Below are positions 22,829-33,480 of a DNA stretch of 64,000 nt, in pieces. The notes under the pieces are model-generated. The model had not been told where the DNA came from. It saw nothing but the letters and a program-made list of their open reading frames with translations, and searched no databases. This DNA is from Ochotona curzoniae (taxonomy: Eukaryota > Chordata > Mammalia > Lagomorpha > Ochotonidae): contig NW_024467119.1 of the NCBI RefSeq assembly GCF_017591425.1, positions 79,166,894-79,230,893 of the forward strand, read 5' to 3'. Both the position numbers and the translations under genes were made by a program. Every line of letters begins with the position of its first letter. Positions within the stretch are counted from its first letter, which is position 1.

Positions 22829-23094
22829 GATGAGGTGACTGCTTCTCAAAATACTTCATTAACTTTAAAGGTACCTAATCAAGAGATAACTGTATAGCCA
22901 TCAGTGAAACATCTCTTGCTTCCCCCAGAGGCAAGCAAAAAGTCACATCCACAAAGGGGAACCAACTTCACAGAAAGATGGAGAACACCGCATTCTTTAG
23001 GAACTTGAGAAGAGGTGAGGCACAGAGCCACTCTCCGGCCACAGTCTCTGAATTTCAGTTGTAGCTCCCAGCCACCATGCATTATCACTGTCTC

Positions 23095-23345
23095 CTACCT
23101 CTGCTCCATCAGGCCCAGGGAAGCTGAGCCTTGCTGAGCTGTTCTAAGGATAGCAGGGGGCATAGCAGCCCCCTTGCCCCTTGTACATCCAGAGCGTCTC
23201 TCTGCTGGGTCTCGTAGACTCAGCTGAGAAAGTAAGCGCTCACGCTGCGGCTCTGCGAGGTAATTAAATACCCGGCTTGGGGCAGCACCACACCGCTCTT
23301 TGGTAGCCGCCCTTCTCCTCCCAATTAATTTCTCAGTGTGCATCG
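23095..23345. other. Unique, locally CpG-containing segment
   Basis: Several CpG within 23195-23310 (for example 'aagcgctcacgctgcggctctgcgagg'), unusual for the AT/repeat-rich surroundings but far too sparse and short to call a CpG island. Confidence 0.3.
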
Positions 23346-23545
23346 TTTCACTTGGGGTTTTGCAAGCAGCTCATGTGGGAGGGTACAAGAAAAAGAGCCC
23401 TGCTGTGGAAAGAACCTCCAGCCCAGCTACTGAAAATGAAGTGAAGGCAGACTCGTCACAGGAGAAGATACAAGAATGGAGAACACGCACACAAGGAGGT
23501 GCACAACTGCATTAGCCAGTGGAGAAATGCAAATTAAAGGCACAT

Positions 23546-23880
23546 GCAAGGGCTGCCATTGGCTGAGTACGTAAGATACCTGCATCCCACACCGGAGTTT
23601 CAGGGTTTGATTCCTAGCCTTGGCTCCTGGTTCCAGCCTCCTGCAAATACATACCCTGGTGGGGAGGGGACAGCAGGGATGGCTCAAGTACCTGAGTAAC
23701 CAGCCAGCCACGTGTGAGATCCAGTTGGAGTTCCAGGCTCTTGGAACACAGGTGTTTGAAGTTGACTGCATGTATTTGGCTCACTCTTGGCTGTGTCCAC
23801 TGCTTACCCAGAGTCTGACTGCAGTGGGATCTCTTTATAGACACCAACTATCACCCCCCTCTGCGAGCCAACTCTCACAG
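23546..23880 (+). mobile_element. Old CSINE with duplicated or rearranged middle
   Basis: 'gggctgccattggctgagtacgtaagatacctgcatccc', 'ttgattcctagccttggctcctggttccagcctcctgcaaatacatacc' and 'gatggctcaagtacctgagtaacc'. The 3' part is poorly conserved. Confidence 0.75.
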
Positions 23881-23884
23881 ATCT

Positions 23885-24495
23885 ATCTGTCTGAGGTAGA
23901 AATGGGCTGGGAATGGCAATAAAGGAAGACATGGATGCCTGGGATGCACTGGGTGACCCACTCATACCAATGAATGTTTCTCTCTGATCACATGTAAGGC
24001 ATTCTGGGTACCCTGTCTTACATTGAGGGATGTTCGCTGGAGTGCCTGCCTGGGGAAAGTCACTGAGCCATCCTGTACAGAGGACAGGAAGACGTCAAGG
24101 GAGGCCGGAGGGTCCCTGAGCTGTGGTGACCGGACCCACCCTGGGTGGCTACTTGGGATACACAAGTGACTGCACCTACATGGTGCTAAGGTGGAAATGC
24201 TTGCCTGTGCTCTGATGGGTCAGGGCAGTTGAGTCAGGTGTGAGGAGAACAGAGGTCACAGCATCAGTCCAGACATGAGGGGTCCCCAGCCGGCTCGGCG
24301 ATGCAGGAATGGATACATAGATTGCATGAGGTGGTGAGTGGCTGTACTTCAGGGAAGTGATGGGAAAGGAGGCAGTAATAATGTCATACTTTGAAGTCGT
24401 GTGGAGAAGGGATGGCGCCCCACCCCCAACAAGTTTTGCTTCGGTTAAACTGAGACACTGAAGTGAAAGTGTTCATGGGCGATTAAAATCCACCA
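23885..24495. other. Unique sequence, nothing recognised
   Basis: No exon or named repeat. Confidence 0.5.
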
Positions 24496-24497
24496 TC

Positions 24498-24832
24498 TGG
24501 GACCAGCATGGTGGCATATCAGACTAATCCTCCACCTATAGCACCAACATCTTATATGAACTAGGGTTCTGGTCCTGGCTGTTCTACTTCACATCTGGCT
24601 CCCTGCTTGTGGCCTGAGAAAGCAGTAGAGGATGGCCTAAAGTCTCAGACACATGTGGGAGGCCTGGAAGAAGCCCCTGGCTCCTGGCTTCAGACAAACC
24701 TAGCTCCTGGACCATTTGAGGCTCCTGGACCATCTGAGGAATGAACCAGCAGATGGAGGATCTCTCTCTCTCTTACTCTAGCCCTCTCTTTGTAACTATG
24801 ACTTTGAAGTAAAATAAACATGGAAAAAAAAA
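24498..24832 (+). mobile_element. CSINE with a small internal tandem duplication
   Basis: 'gggaccagcatggtggcatatcag', 'ggctccctgcttgtggcctgagaaagcagtag'. At 24710-24745 the phrase CTCCTGGACCAT(T/C)TGAGG is present twice in tandem. Tail 'agtaaaataaacatggaaaa'. Confidence 0.93.
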
Positions 24833-24845
24833 TACAGTCATCTGT

Positions 24846-25157
24846 TCTTGGCTCGGTGGCTTGGTGGCTAAATCCTCACCTTGTATATGGACACCAGTTC
24901 ATGTCCTGGCTGCTCCACTTCCCATCCAGCTCCCTGCTTGTGACCTGGGAAAGCAGTTGAGGGCAGCCCGAAGACCTGCAACCCTGCATCCATGTGGGAG
25001 ACCCAAAGAAGGCTCCTGGCTCTGGCTTCATATTGGCTCAGCACTGACCATTGTGGCCACTTGGGAAGTGAATTAGTGGATGGAAAATCTTTTTCTCTGT
25101 ATCTCCTTCTTTCTGCAAATCTGACTTTCCTATGGAAATAAATAAATCTTTTTAAAA
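24846..25157 (+). mobile_element. CSINE
   Basis: 'ggctcggtggcttggtggctaaatcctcaccttg' then the 'gatccca' word is lost ('tatatggacaccagttcatg'). Tail 'cctatggaaataaataaatctttttaaaa'. Placed head-to-tail behind the previous copy, 14 bp apart. Confidence 0.93.
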
Positions 25158-25159
25158 GG

Positions 25160-25645
25160 GTGGAGGGGAGGTCGAAAGTCAGTCTTATTGAGTGGAGTTT
25201 ATATGCAAAACCAGCCTGAACCGACCGAGGAGCTAAGCAACTCCCCAAACCGAAGTAGACTCTGTGAGGGCTACAACCAACAACATGATCAGACAGAGAA
25301 ATGGAGAGAAGTATAAGGCAGGTTTAGAAAGAACGTAACCTAACTGGTTGCAATTGATTGCTGCCTAAGGAATTGGCAGCATCACCTCCTGCAACCAATC
25401 AAGACTCAGTTATTGTGATTAAGCCAGACTGCTTGCTTTGCTGGGCTTGCGGAGGTGACCCATGCAAACCCCCGCCTCCCACAAATATTATCCCACTGAG
25501 GGGGGTGAGAGGATGAGGGGTGCAAGGCTATGCCTTTGGAAGTATGCATACCTTTACAAATGCTTGCTGTGCGCTGGGCGCTTGGGTGCGCATTTGCAAC
25601 CATTATACTCTGTCTCTCTCAGTACCTTCTACAGACGTGGGTGAG
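25160..25645 (+). mobile_element. Possible solo LTR of an endogenous retrovirus
   Basis: GC- and CpG-richer single-copy block lying between SINEs. It has an AACCAATCAAG CCAAT-type box (25398-25408). The 'gggcgcttgggtgcgcatttgcaaccattatactctgtctctctcagtacc' phrase resembles an R/U5 with a degraded AATAAA. Ends are not defined and no internal retroviral sequence is visible, so this is a weak call. Confidence 0.35.
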
Positions 25646-25849
25646 TGATTACAGAAGGCAATGAAAAATACAAGGCCCTGGAGGTGGAAACTGCAATGCA
25701 GGAATGCCCCTGGAGTCTAAGAAGCAGCAGCAACTTCAAAACTGAGCGGTGATCAGCAGAGCCAAGCCGGCCCCAAAGGTCAGTCAGGACAAGAATTGAG
25801 TGCAAGTGACTCACTTGGGAACTTGAAGCGATGCTGATCTTCAGCACTT

Positions 25850-26020
25850 TCAGTTAGTTGGGTCCCTGCCACCCACGGGGGAGACCTGGATTGAACTCTC
25901 AGCTCCAGGCTTTGGGCTGGCCCACCCCTGGGCACTGTGGGCATTTGCGGAAGTATGTTAGATGAGCAAGTGGGGGCTCTTTCAGTCTGTCACATACATG
26001 AGTCTATTTCAAAAAAACAA
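25850..26020 (+). mobile_element. CSINE fragment, 5'-truncated
   Basis: Begins in the middle: 'gggtccctgccacccacgggggagacctggattgaac', 'ctttgggctggcccacccctgg', then 'catttgcggaagt' and 'ttcaaaaaaac'. Confidence 0.8.
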
Positions 26021-26750
26021 AAAGGAGCTTCAGAGAAAGTGATGTTCTGATGTTCTACAAATGAGGAAATGGGAAGAAAATGGGGAAGTGGAGGAGGACC
26101 GAGTTGTAGATATCTCTCTTTAAAAATTCTTCTTAGTGAAAGGGAAAATGAATGCTGGAAGTTCAAAGTGAGAACGATTTAGGGTCTCTGTTGAAGACAG
26201 TCTGAGGCATGTTGGTACTCAGAGGAGGAAGGGATTCTTGGAGTTGGAATGTTCAAGGACTGAGAGGAGGAATGAATCATCCTTGCTGGAGCGTGAACAG
26301 CTGGAAGCAGCAGCCCCTCGGTGCTCCCCTGCAGTGGCAGCCCCTGGTTGGGAGCAGGGTGGAGGCAGGTACCCCGTCCCCCCCAGCAGCAGCCATGGCC
26401 TGGCTGGACCCTGAGTCCTCCCACAGCCACCACGTCCAGAGGCAGGTTCTTGCTTGTGTTTCACTTCCTCAAGAGTGAGTCAGTGATCTTAAAGCCCAGG
26501 CCCTTCGCGGCTTAGTTCTGGGTTCTGGTTGGCAAAGCAACTCTTGCCGAAAGATCTCTCTCGAGAAACTGGTTTTCCTGGTTCTACACACCAGAAACCC
26601 CTGATAGCCAATGAGATGACGCCTGTAAGTGCTGACCATTCCTTGACCTAGGTGGCTGCTGAGCCCCACCCGGCCTCACACTGAGTGAGGATTTGGTTTG
26701 GGAAGTTTGCTAGTTGACTTTCTCCAAAGAGATTTTATGTAGGAAATACC
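26021..26750. other. Unique sequence, nothing recognised
   Basis: No exon or named repeat. The 89-, 84- and 81-codon frames around 26179-26478 read the same GC-rich stretch in opposite strands. Confidence 0.5.
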
Positions 26751-26756
26751 TTTTTT

Positions 26757-27057
26757 TTTTTCTTTTTAAAGATTTATTTATCTGTAATGCAGATTGAGAG
26801 ATTTGATGCAGATTGAGTGCTCTTTCATCCGCTGGTTCACTCCTTCAAATGGTCGCAATGGCCAGGGCTGGGCCAGGCTCCATTCAGTTCTCCCATGTGA
26901 GGCCCAAAAGCCTGGGCCGTCTTCTGCTGCCTTCCCAGGTGCATCAGTAGGGAGCAGAATCTGTAGTGCAGCAGCCAGGACTATGGAGCCAGATTAGATT
27001 ATGGGATGCCAGGGTTACAGGCAGCAGTTTAATCCACTACGCCATGACACGGTCCCA
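26757..27057 (-). mobile_element. CSINE, reverse
   Basis: 'aaagatttatttatctgtaatgcagattg' (with a repeated 'gatgcagattgag'), 'ccgctggttcactcc', 'tcgcaatggccagggctgggcc' and 'taatccactacgccatgacacggtccc'. Confidence 0.92.
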
Positions 27058-27329
27058 GCAAGCACCTTTTTAACACACAGCTACCAAATTCCCTGCTTTA
27101 TTTGCACCAAACAACCAGCATTGGGCTCCCTGCTAGCTTAGCTGAGTCCCCAGTAGTGCAGGTGTCCATGTCGGGTGCAGGGAAGATGGTGGTAAAGGGT
27201 ACGGGGTGTGGGGTCCACGTCCCAAGAGGAGAATGAGGACAGTCAAGCTGGCCCACCTCGGTCTGCTGGCTGCCCAGCCTGCCACCTGTCCTGCTAACTA
27301 CTCATCTCTTCTTCCTCTTCAGCACTTTA

Positions 27330-27790
27330 ACATTATTTTTTATTTATTTCAAGTCGGGAAAGAAAAACAGAGGGAGGAAAAAAGACAATAAAAAATAAAA
27401 TAAAATGAAAAAGACACCTCCCAAAGACAGCAGCCAGAGCTGGGCCAGGCTGTAACCAGGAGCCTGGAGCTCCATCCAAATCTCCAGCCTTAGCTGGACT
27501 AGGCTGTAACCAGGAGCCCGGAGCTCTGCCCAGGTCTCCAGCCGGAGCTGTGCCAGGCTGTAACCAGGAGCCCGGAGCTCCATCCAGGTCTCCAGCTGGA
27601 GCTGGACCAGGCTGTAACCAGGAGCCTGGAGCTCTGTCCAAGTCTCCCATGTGGGTGACAGAGATCCAAATACCTGAGTTCTCATTGGCTCCCTCCCAGG
27701 ATTCACAACAACAGAGACTTGAATCCAGTCCTCACATGTGGGATGCGGGAGTCTCAAACAATGGCTTACTATACCAGACACCTGCCCCCA
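27330..27790 (-). mobile_element. CSINE, reverse, carrying an internal minisatellite
   Basis: A-rich tail complement (27330-27415), then 'agccagagctgggccaggctg' and at the far end 'gacttgaatccagtcctcacatgtgggatgcggg' and 'accagacacctgcccc'. The middle is expanded by a tandem repeat (see next entry), so this copy is much longer than usual. Confidence 0.88.
27431..27646. repeat. 54-bp minisatellite, four copies, inside a CSINE
   Basis: Four successive copies of a 54-bp unit containing AGGCTGTAACCAGGAGCC(T/C)G. As 54 is divisible by 3, the minus strand shows an 18-residue repeat (for example APGSWLQPGPA), an arithmetic by-product and not a protein. Confidence 0.93.
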
Positions 27791-28570
27791 TTATCCTCTG
27801 AATTATTCATCTGTCTGTTCAGTCAATGTGATTTGTGAAGCCTCTTTCCATATGCCAGACTTCAGAAATAAGACAAAAGCTCCAGGAAGTCCATGGGAAC
27901 AACTGAACCTAGCACGCCAGTGACTCAGGTCTAAGCGAGACACGCCTCAATTCTCTTTTTGCTTTCAGTCAAGGAGAAATGGAAAAACCTGTTTGTTTCT
28001 CACCCCCAGTGCCAGGGCTGCCTTGCATTGGTTAAAATCCCAGGCCAGACTCTGCACTGGAGTCTGCCCCATGTCAGTGAGAGTAAAGCCATGAGGTTGT
28101 GAACTTGGCGACTGGGGCAAGACCAGGATACCGAGCTGCTGAGTGTCCAGATGGCCAGCTCTAGAGATAGAGATGAATGCCACCTGCACATCCAGCCTGC
28201 TGTTCGTGGTGGGTGTTTGATAACAGCCGAAACGTGGAGCTAACATGCACACACCTGGATCCAGCAAGCAGCCCCTGCTGGGCACCAACCTAACACTGGT
28301 CTGGGGAGCCACATCCCAAGACTGCCCTGGAGGTGACTGCTCAGGCAAGACCCGGAGTGTCTCCAAGCTTCATCTGCATCTTCAGTATAAAGCAGAGCAC
28401 AGCCTTGGGCCAGGGCAGGGAAGAGGCAGGGATGACCACTCAATGGGGGGATGGGAGGACAGACTATCACGAAGGAGCAGGAAGAAAAGTCCCACCACTT
28501 CCTCTCCTTCTCAGACAAGGCTGCGTGCAGCCAGCCCACGCCTGAGTCATACCCACTGGAAGCACAGATG
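27791..28570. other. Unique sequence, nothing recognised
   Basis: No named repeat or exon. The 133-codon minus frame (27965-28366) and 108-codon plus frame (28245-28571) have no similarity that I recognise. Confidence 0.5.
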
Positions 28571-28574
28571 ATTG

Positions 28575-28700
28575 TGCCAACATTTTCTGATTCACAGCAG
28601 AAATATCATTATGGTGGAAATTTATAAAATATTGGAAAGGAGAAACAAAAATCATCCCGAACTCCACCACTCAAATAGACACTGTGAACATGAACATTTG
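28575..28700. repeat. Possible ancient interspersed repeat fragment
   Basis: 'attggaaaggagaaacaaaaatcatccc', 'ccaccactcaaatagacactgtgaacatgaacattt' is a pattern common to an old mammalian repeat. The family is not assigned. Confidence 0.35.
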
Positions 28701-28715
28701 GTCTGTGGTTGGTCT

Positions 28716-28797
28716 TTTTTTTTTCTTTTTTTCTTTTTTTTTTTTTTTGCCTACAGCACACATAGATTTCAAAACTTGTAGTGAAAAAAAAAAAAAG
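28716..28797. repeat. Poly(T) and poly(A) tracts
   Basis: T-rich run at 28716-28748 and an A-run at 28785-28796, 36 bp apart. Could be the paired ends of a short retro-insertion but nothing is recognisable between them. Confidence 0.7.
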
Positions 28798-28989
28798 CCA
28801 ACCAACCATACAGAAAAATGTCTCCATTCTGTTTGCTGCAAACTTTCACAAAATCTATTTTATTTGCTTGAAGATCAGAGAAAGCTGTCCCCTCTGCAGG
28901 TTCATTCAGTTATGAATAGGGCAGGGCTCGGTTTCCCTGATGGAGGCAGACATCTGAAGTCTTCTGTTACAAGTTAATGCATTGATGCT

Positions 28990-29330
28990 CATGGCTGATG
29001 GATGAGGGTGGAGACTTAATGAGGTTAGGATGGCCCGGAGGTCTCCAGGTCATGGAGGGCTGGCCTGGGGAAAGTGGGCTTGCAAGACGCTTGGTGCTTT
29101 AGGCTGAGTTTTGCCTCACTGCAACTCTCTGCTTCTTTCTCACCCTTATCCCTCGTCCCTCCGCCAGGACCAGCCTTCACCAGAAGCCACATTCACACGG
29201 CCACCTGCTTTTCTACTGTGCCTCTCCCAACTGTAAGCTGAAAGAAACCTTTTCCTTTCCTTGTAGCTTCTCCCGAGTTATTCTGGTCAAAGTCACCAAA
29301 AACAAAACCAGACCAAACCTGACAAGCACA
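28990..29330 (+). mobile_element. Probable MaLR (MST/MLT-like) LTR remnant
   Basis: 'ggtcatggagggctggcctgggg', 'gccaggaccagccttcaccagaagcc', then 'ctcccaactgtaagctgaaagaaacc', the position of the AATAAA of MaLR LTRs, and 'ttattctggtca..'. Divergence is high. Confidence 0.45.
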
Positions 29331-29349
29331 TTCTCTGAATTTCCATCAC

Positions 29350-29518
29350 ATCGAGGCTGGAAAGTCAATGCAGCTCTCCCACGGGGGCAGCAGGGACCCG
29401 CCCACTTGAGCCATCCCTGGCTGCCTTCCAGGACTTGCATTTGCAGCAATCAGAAGCAGCCCTGGGACTGGAACCCAGGCCCTCTCCAATGAGACACAGC
29501 TGTCCCACGTGATAGAAA
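29350..29518 (-). mobile_element. CSINE fragment, reverse, tail-truncated
   Basis: 'ctctcccacgggggcagcagggacccgcccacttgagcc', 'cttccaggacttgcatttgcagcaatcagaagcag', 'gggactggaacccagg' and 'gagacacagctgtccca'. Confidence 0.8.
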
Positions 29519-29529
29519 AAGGCTAGGCC

Positions 29530-30425
29530 CAAGGCTCCAGCTGACTTCAGAACTCAAGAAGGGTGCATGGATAAGGCACAAAGAGGAACAAAATGGACCA
29601 CTATGATTTCATGATCATATTGGACAATGTGGGAAAGCTGCCCGCTTTATTTATACAGAAACAGTCAAACTCAGGCTCAGACTTTTTATGGCATGGTCAA
29701 GTGGGTGTTTCTAAGGACAATTCTGACATTTGTTTCACCTAAAAACAATAGAAGTTCCTACTCCAATTCTTAGTCTACAACTCAAACTTGTATCACAAAG
29801 AAAAGGAGAACCTAAAGAATGAAACCCTAAATACAGGTCCCTACATTAGCTTAAGGTCGATGGGGACAGCCAAGACAATATGAATAATAAAAGGCCCTTT
29901 TGCAAGACATTATTACTGACATTAACCTCCAAGCTCACATTGAGTAAAAGAGCCAACTCCACAGTAACGAACAATGCCTGAACGGATTAGAATCCTTCCG
30001 CAGGGTGGTCCGGTGTCCATGCAAAGGAAGGTGGAGCTGCATTCAGGTGGTTGTAGAGACATCCTCGGGGCCCTGCCATACAGTGGGAAATTCCTTGAGG
30101 CCCTGACTGCAATGGAACAATACTCTTCACACCTTCGTGTCTCCCACATCCACTGCACGGACCCCAGCAGTTCTTGAACTGTTCTTGTAAATTACGCCTT
30201 TCAAACTTGGTACCAATACACAAGCTCCTTTGTAGTCTGTTCCCACTTCCATTTCAGGTATCAAACCCATTTCCCCACATTTTTAGAGATTCTTTCATAA
30301 AATAGTTAATGGTCTGTTGTATCCACAGAAAGAATAACTGTGGGAATCAACGCTTGCAATGCCACAATACAATGACCACAGCCAAAAGAAGGAGCAATAC
30401 ATCCTTAGGGGCTGACACTCAGTTC
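29530..30425 (-). mobile_element. Possible LTR-like segment, unassigned
   Basis: Read on the minus strand it has a TGT start at about 30415 and, downstream, a TATAAATAAAGC motif (29649-29660 on the plus strand) of the kind found where LTR promoters or poly(A) signals lie. No internal retroviral sequence or second copy is present in the window, so this is a weak suspicion only. Confidence 0.2.
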
Positions 30426-30744
30426 AAGTCCAAATATCTAACCTTTCTTTTGGAACTCTCAGGTCACTGTGGGAAGATGCATGGCTTCAAGGCTCCAGAA
30501 CAATAGCAGCTACAATGAGAAAAGAAGAGATGAGGCAGCTAGTACACCTCAAAGGGGTCCAGGACTCAAAGCCCTCCCCCCCTTACCCAGCCAGTGTGTG
30601 TACATGTATATGAGCAGGCTGACATGAGAAGGAACCACACACATGAAAGCAAGAGCCAAATCCTTGATTTTAAACTTTCCAGTGTAAGATCCTCCAAAAC
30701 ATCTCTAACAATGACCACTTCACTGTGGATGCTTAAGTTTACTT
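30426..30744. other. Unique sequence, nothing recognised
   Basis: No exon or named repeat. Confidence 0.5.
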
Positions 30745-31050
30745 TAAACACAGCCTCTCAGGTGGGGGTCTGTCCTGGCAGTTCAGGCATTCCCTGGGAC
30801 ACTCTGCAGCCCACGCTGTAAGGCCTGGATTTGAGTCCCAGACCCACTTGTGACTCAGCCATTTGTGAATGTGCACGCCGGGAGGCAGCACGGGATGGAT
30901 CCCCCTTACACTGTTATGGGAGACCCGGGTTGGGTTCCTGATTTTAACCCGGCCCAGCCCAGCTGCTGTGGGTGAACAAAGAGTGAATCAACAAATCTTT
31001 GTCTCTGTCCAGTGTTTCCTCTGCCTTTCATCTGAATCAACATTCTTGAA
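30745..31050 (+). mobile_element. Old CSINE
   Basis: 'ggcctggatttgagtcccagacccac', 'gcacgccgggaggcagcacgggatgg', 'tatgggagacccgggttgggttcc' and 'cggcccagcccagctgctg'. Confidence 0.8.
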
Positions 31051-31091
31051 ATGACCGAATTCCTGTCTTGTGTTTACACTATTTATGCAAC

Positions 31092-31424
31092 ATGGGCTGG
31101 CGCCTGGCGCCGTAGGACAAGTAGGCCAAGCCTCTGTCTGAAACATCCACATTCCATTTGGCCACTGGTTCGTATCCCAGCTGCTCCACTTCTGATCCAG
31201 CTCCCTGTTTATGACCTGGGAAACTAGCAGAGCCCAGCTCAGTTCCTTGGGTAGCTGCTTCATTTGGAAAACACAGAAGGAGCTTCTAGCCCCTGGCTTC
31301 AGATAGACTCAGCTCCAATTGTTGTAGCTGTTTAGGAGAACAAAGCAGTGAATGGAAGAATTTTCTCTTTCTCTTTCCTTTCTCTGTAACTCTGACTTTC
31401 ATGTAAAAATAAATTTAAACAAAA
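31092..31424 (+). mobile_element. CSINE
   Basis: 'gggctggcgcctggcgccgtaggacaagtaggcc', 'ctgatccagctccctgtttatgacctgggaaa' and tail 'catgtaaaaataaattt'. The phrase TTTATGCAA occurs on both sides (31080s and 31430s), a possible target duplication. Confidence 0.92.
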
Positions 31425-31467
31425 AATTTTTATGCAATTACACTTATTTTTAAAAAGCATTGCTCAG

Positions 31468-31799
31468 GGCCCAGCGCAACAGCGTAGTGGCTAAAGTCCT
31501 CGCTTTGAACTCACCAGGATCCCATATGGTCACCGGTTCCAATCCTGGCAACTCCACTTCCCATCCAGCTCCCTGCTTGTGGCCTGGGAAAGCAGTCGAG
31601 GACAGCCCAAAGCCTTGGGACCCTGTACCCGTGAGGGAGACCTGAAAGTGGCTCCTGGCTCCTGGGTTCGGATGGGCTCAGCTCTGGCCATTGCGGTCAC
31701 TTGCGGAGTGAATCATTGGATGGAAGCTCTTCCTCTCTGTTTCTCGTCCTCTCTGTATATCTGACTTTGCAATAAAAATAAGTAAATCTTAAAAAAAAA
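31468..31799 (+). mobile_element. Young CSINE
   Basis: Full length, tail 'ctttgcaataaaaataagtaaatctt' plus 10 A. Target duplication AGCATTGCTCAG (31456-31467) and AGCACTGCTCAG (31800-31811). Confidence 0.97.
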
Positions 31800-31921
31800 A
31801 GCACTGCTCAGAAATTTCATTTAATTCAATTTAATTCATTCAACAAATGAATAAATGCCTATTTGAGTCATGAGTTCTAGATGAGAGGGACATAGCAGAG
31901 AAGAAAACAGACATTTGTCTT

Positions 31922-32249
31922 CTTTTTTTTAATTTTATTTTTATTGGAAAGGTGGATATACAGAAATGAGGAGAGACTGAGAGAAAGATCTTCCATCCAA
32001 TGGCTCACTCCCCAGGTGGCTGCAACGGCTGGAGCTGAGCCAATCCAATGCCAGGAGCCAGGAACTTCATTCAGGTCTCCCACACGGGTGCAGGGTCCCA
32101 CGGCTTTGGGCCACTTTTGACTGCTTTCCCAAGCCACAAGCAGGGAGCTGGATGGGAAGCAGGGCCGCCAGCATTAGAACTGGTGCCCATATGGGATCCC
32201 AGTACATTCAAGGCCAGGACTTTAACCACTATGCTATAGTGCCAAGCCC
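31922..32249 (-). mobile_element. Young CSINE, reverse
   Basis: Full length with 'tttattggaaaggtggatatacagaaa' tail complement and terminal 'actatgctatagtgccaagcc'. Perfect target duplication GACATTTGTCTT at 31910-31921 and 32250-32261. Confidence 0.97.
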
Positions 32250-32324
32250 GACATTTGTCTTATTGAACGTGAAATTTGCATTCCCCTAAATTAAACACAC
32301 TGAATAAGATACAGTATGTGGCTT

Positions 32325-33168
32325 AGTTAAGACAGGTTGCTGCAACAGAATCCTGTAGACAGGGTGGTTCAGAAGCAGCAGAGACTCATGACTCAGTTCT
32401 GAAGGAGAGATGTTTGGCATCACACTGGAATTCCCATGAGTCCACTCCTCCAGATTACAGCTGGTCAGCTTCTCACTGTGCCCACGTGTGGCTGAAGGGA
32501 GAAAATCGCCTGGCAGGCCCCGATAAGGGCAAGAACCCCGTGCCTGAGGGCTCCCCCTTCTAACCATCACCTCCCAACCAGAGCCTCAGGGCTCTCCCCT
32601 TCTGACCATCACCTCCTAACCTTGTGCCCCAGGGCTCCCCCCTTCTGACCCATCACCTCCCAACCCGTGCCTCAGGGCTCCCCCTTCTGACCATCACCTC
32701 CCAACCAGAGCCTCAGGGCTCCCCCCTTCTGACCATCACCTCCTAACCTTGTGCCCCAGGGCTCCCCCTTCTGACCATCACCTCCCAACCAGAGCCTCAG
32801 GGCTCCCCCCTTCTGACCATCACCTCCTAACCTTGTGCCCCAGGGCTCCCCCTTCTGACCATCACCTCCCAACCAGAGCCTCAGGGGTCCCCCTTCTGAC
32901 CATCACCTCCCAACCAGAGCCTCAGGGCTCCCCCCTTCTGACCATCACCTCCTAACCTTGTGCCTCAGGGCTCCCCCTTCTGACCATCACCTCCCAACCA
33001 GAGCCTCAGGGCTCCCCCCTACTGACCATCACCTCCCAACCCGTGCCCCAGGGCTCCCCCTACTGACCATCACCTCCCAAAGGCCTGACTTCTTGACATC
33101 AACACCTTGCGGGTCAGAATTCAACACATGAATGTCAAGGGGGAGGAAGTGACCATTCAGACCGAATT
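32325..33168 (-). mobile_element. MaLR LTR (MLT1-like), expanded by a minisatellite
   Basis: Read on the minus strand, the 5' end is 'ttcggtctgaatggtcacttcctcccccttgacattcatgtgttgaattctg', the familiar MaLR start (TGGTTTGAATGTGTCC pattern), then 'ccttt-gggaggtgatggtcag'. The 3' part on the plus strand (32335-32500) has 'ctgtagacagggtgg', 'cagttctgaaggagagatgtttgg' and 'gcttctcactgtgcccac', again in MaLR order. The middle has expanded into the tandem array below. Confidence 0.75.
32539..33082. repeat. Minisatellite, about 42-bp unit, about 13 copies, alternating unit types
   Basis: Unit core GACCATCACCTCC(C/T)AACC followed by CAGAGCCTCAGGG or CTTGTGCCCCAGGG, then CTCCCCC. The two unit types alternate over much of the array, giving a higher period of about 85 bp. 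The unit derives from the 'ccaatcacctcccaaaggcc' part of the LTR. The minus-strand open frame with repeated GGDGQKG is a by-product. Confidence 0.95.
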
Positions 33169-33480
33169 GGGCAGTGACAAACGCTCGAGAGGAGAGAAGA
33201 AAGCAAGGTCTGGGTTGCGTTCTTATGTGACGTGCTCATGGAAGGACTCTGTGCTAGGGCAAGGTATTCCCTGATGAGGATTGGCATCGGCAAAGCCTCG
33301 AGCCAGAGAGCTCCAGGCAGGCAGCCAACAGGGCAGGCCCCACAAGCAACCGCTGGGTTCCCAAACCAGCTAGATAAACTTTACAAATACTAGTGTACTG
33401 TGTCACAGCATCTGCCGCTAGACAAACTAGCACCATTCAGTAGTTTGTTTATTCCTCTTGTTTTAGGATGTGAACAACAG
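33169..33480. other. Unique sequence, nothing recognised
   Basis: No exon or named repeat. Confidence 0.5.

Noticed and set aside
27333..27650. Repeat protein with 18-residue units (GDLDGAPGSWLQPG type)
   Set aside because: It is the translation of a 54-bp minisatellite in a SINE.
32672..32872. Gly-rich repeat protein (GGDGQKG units)
   Set aside because: It is the translation of the LTR-embedded minisatellite, readable on both strands.
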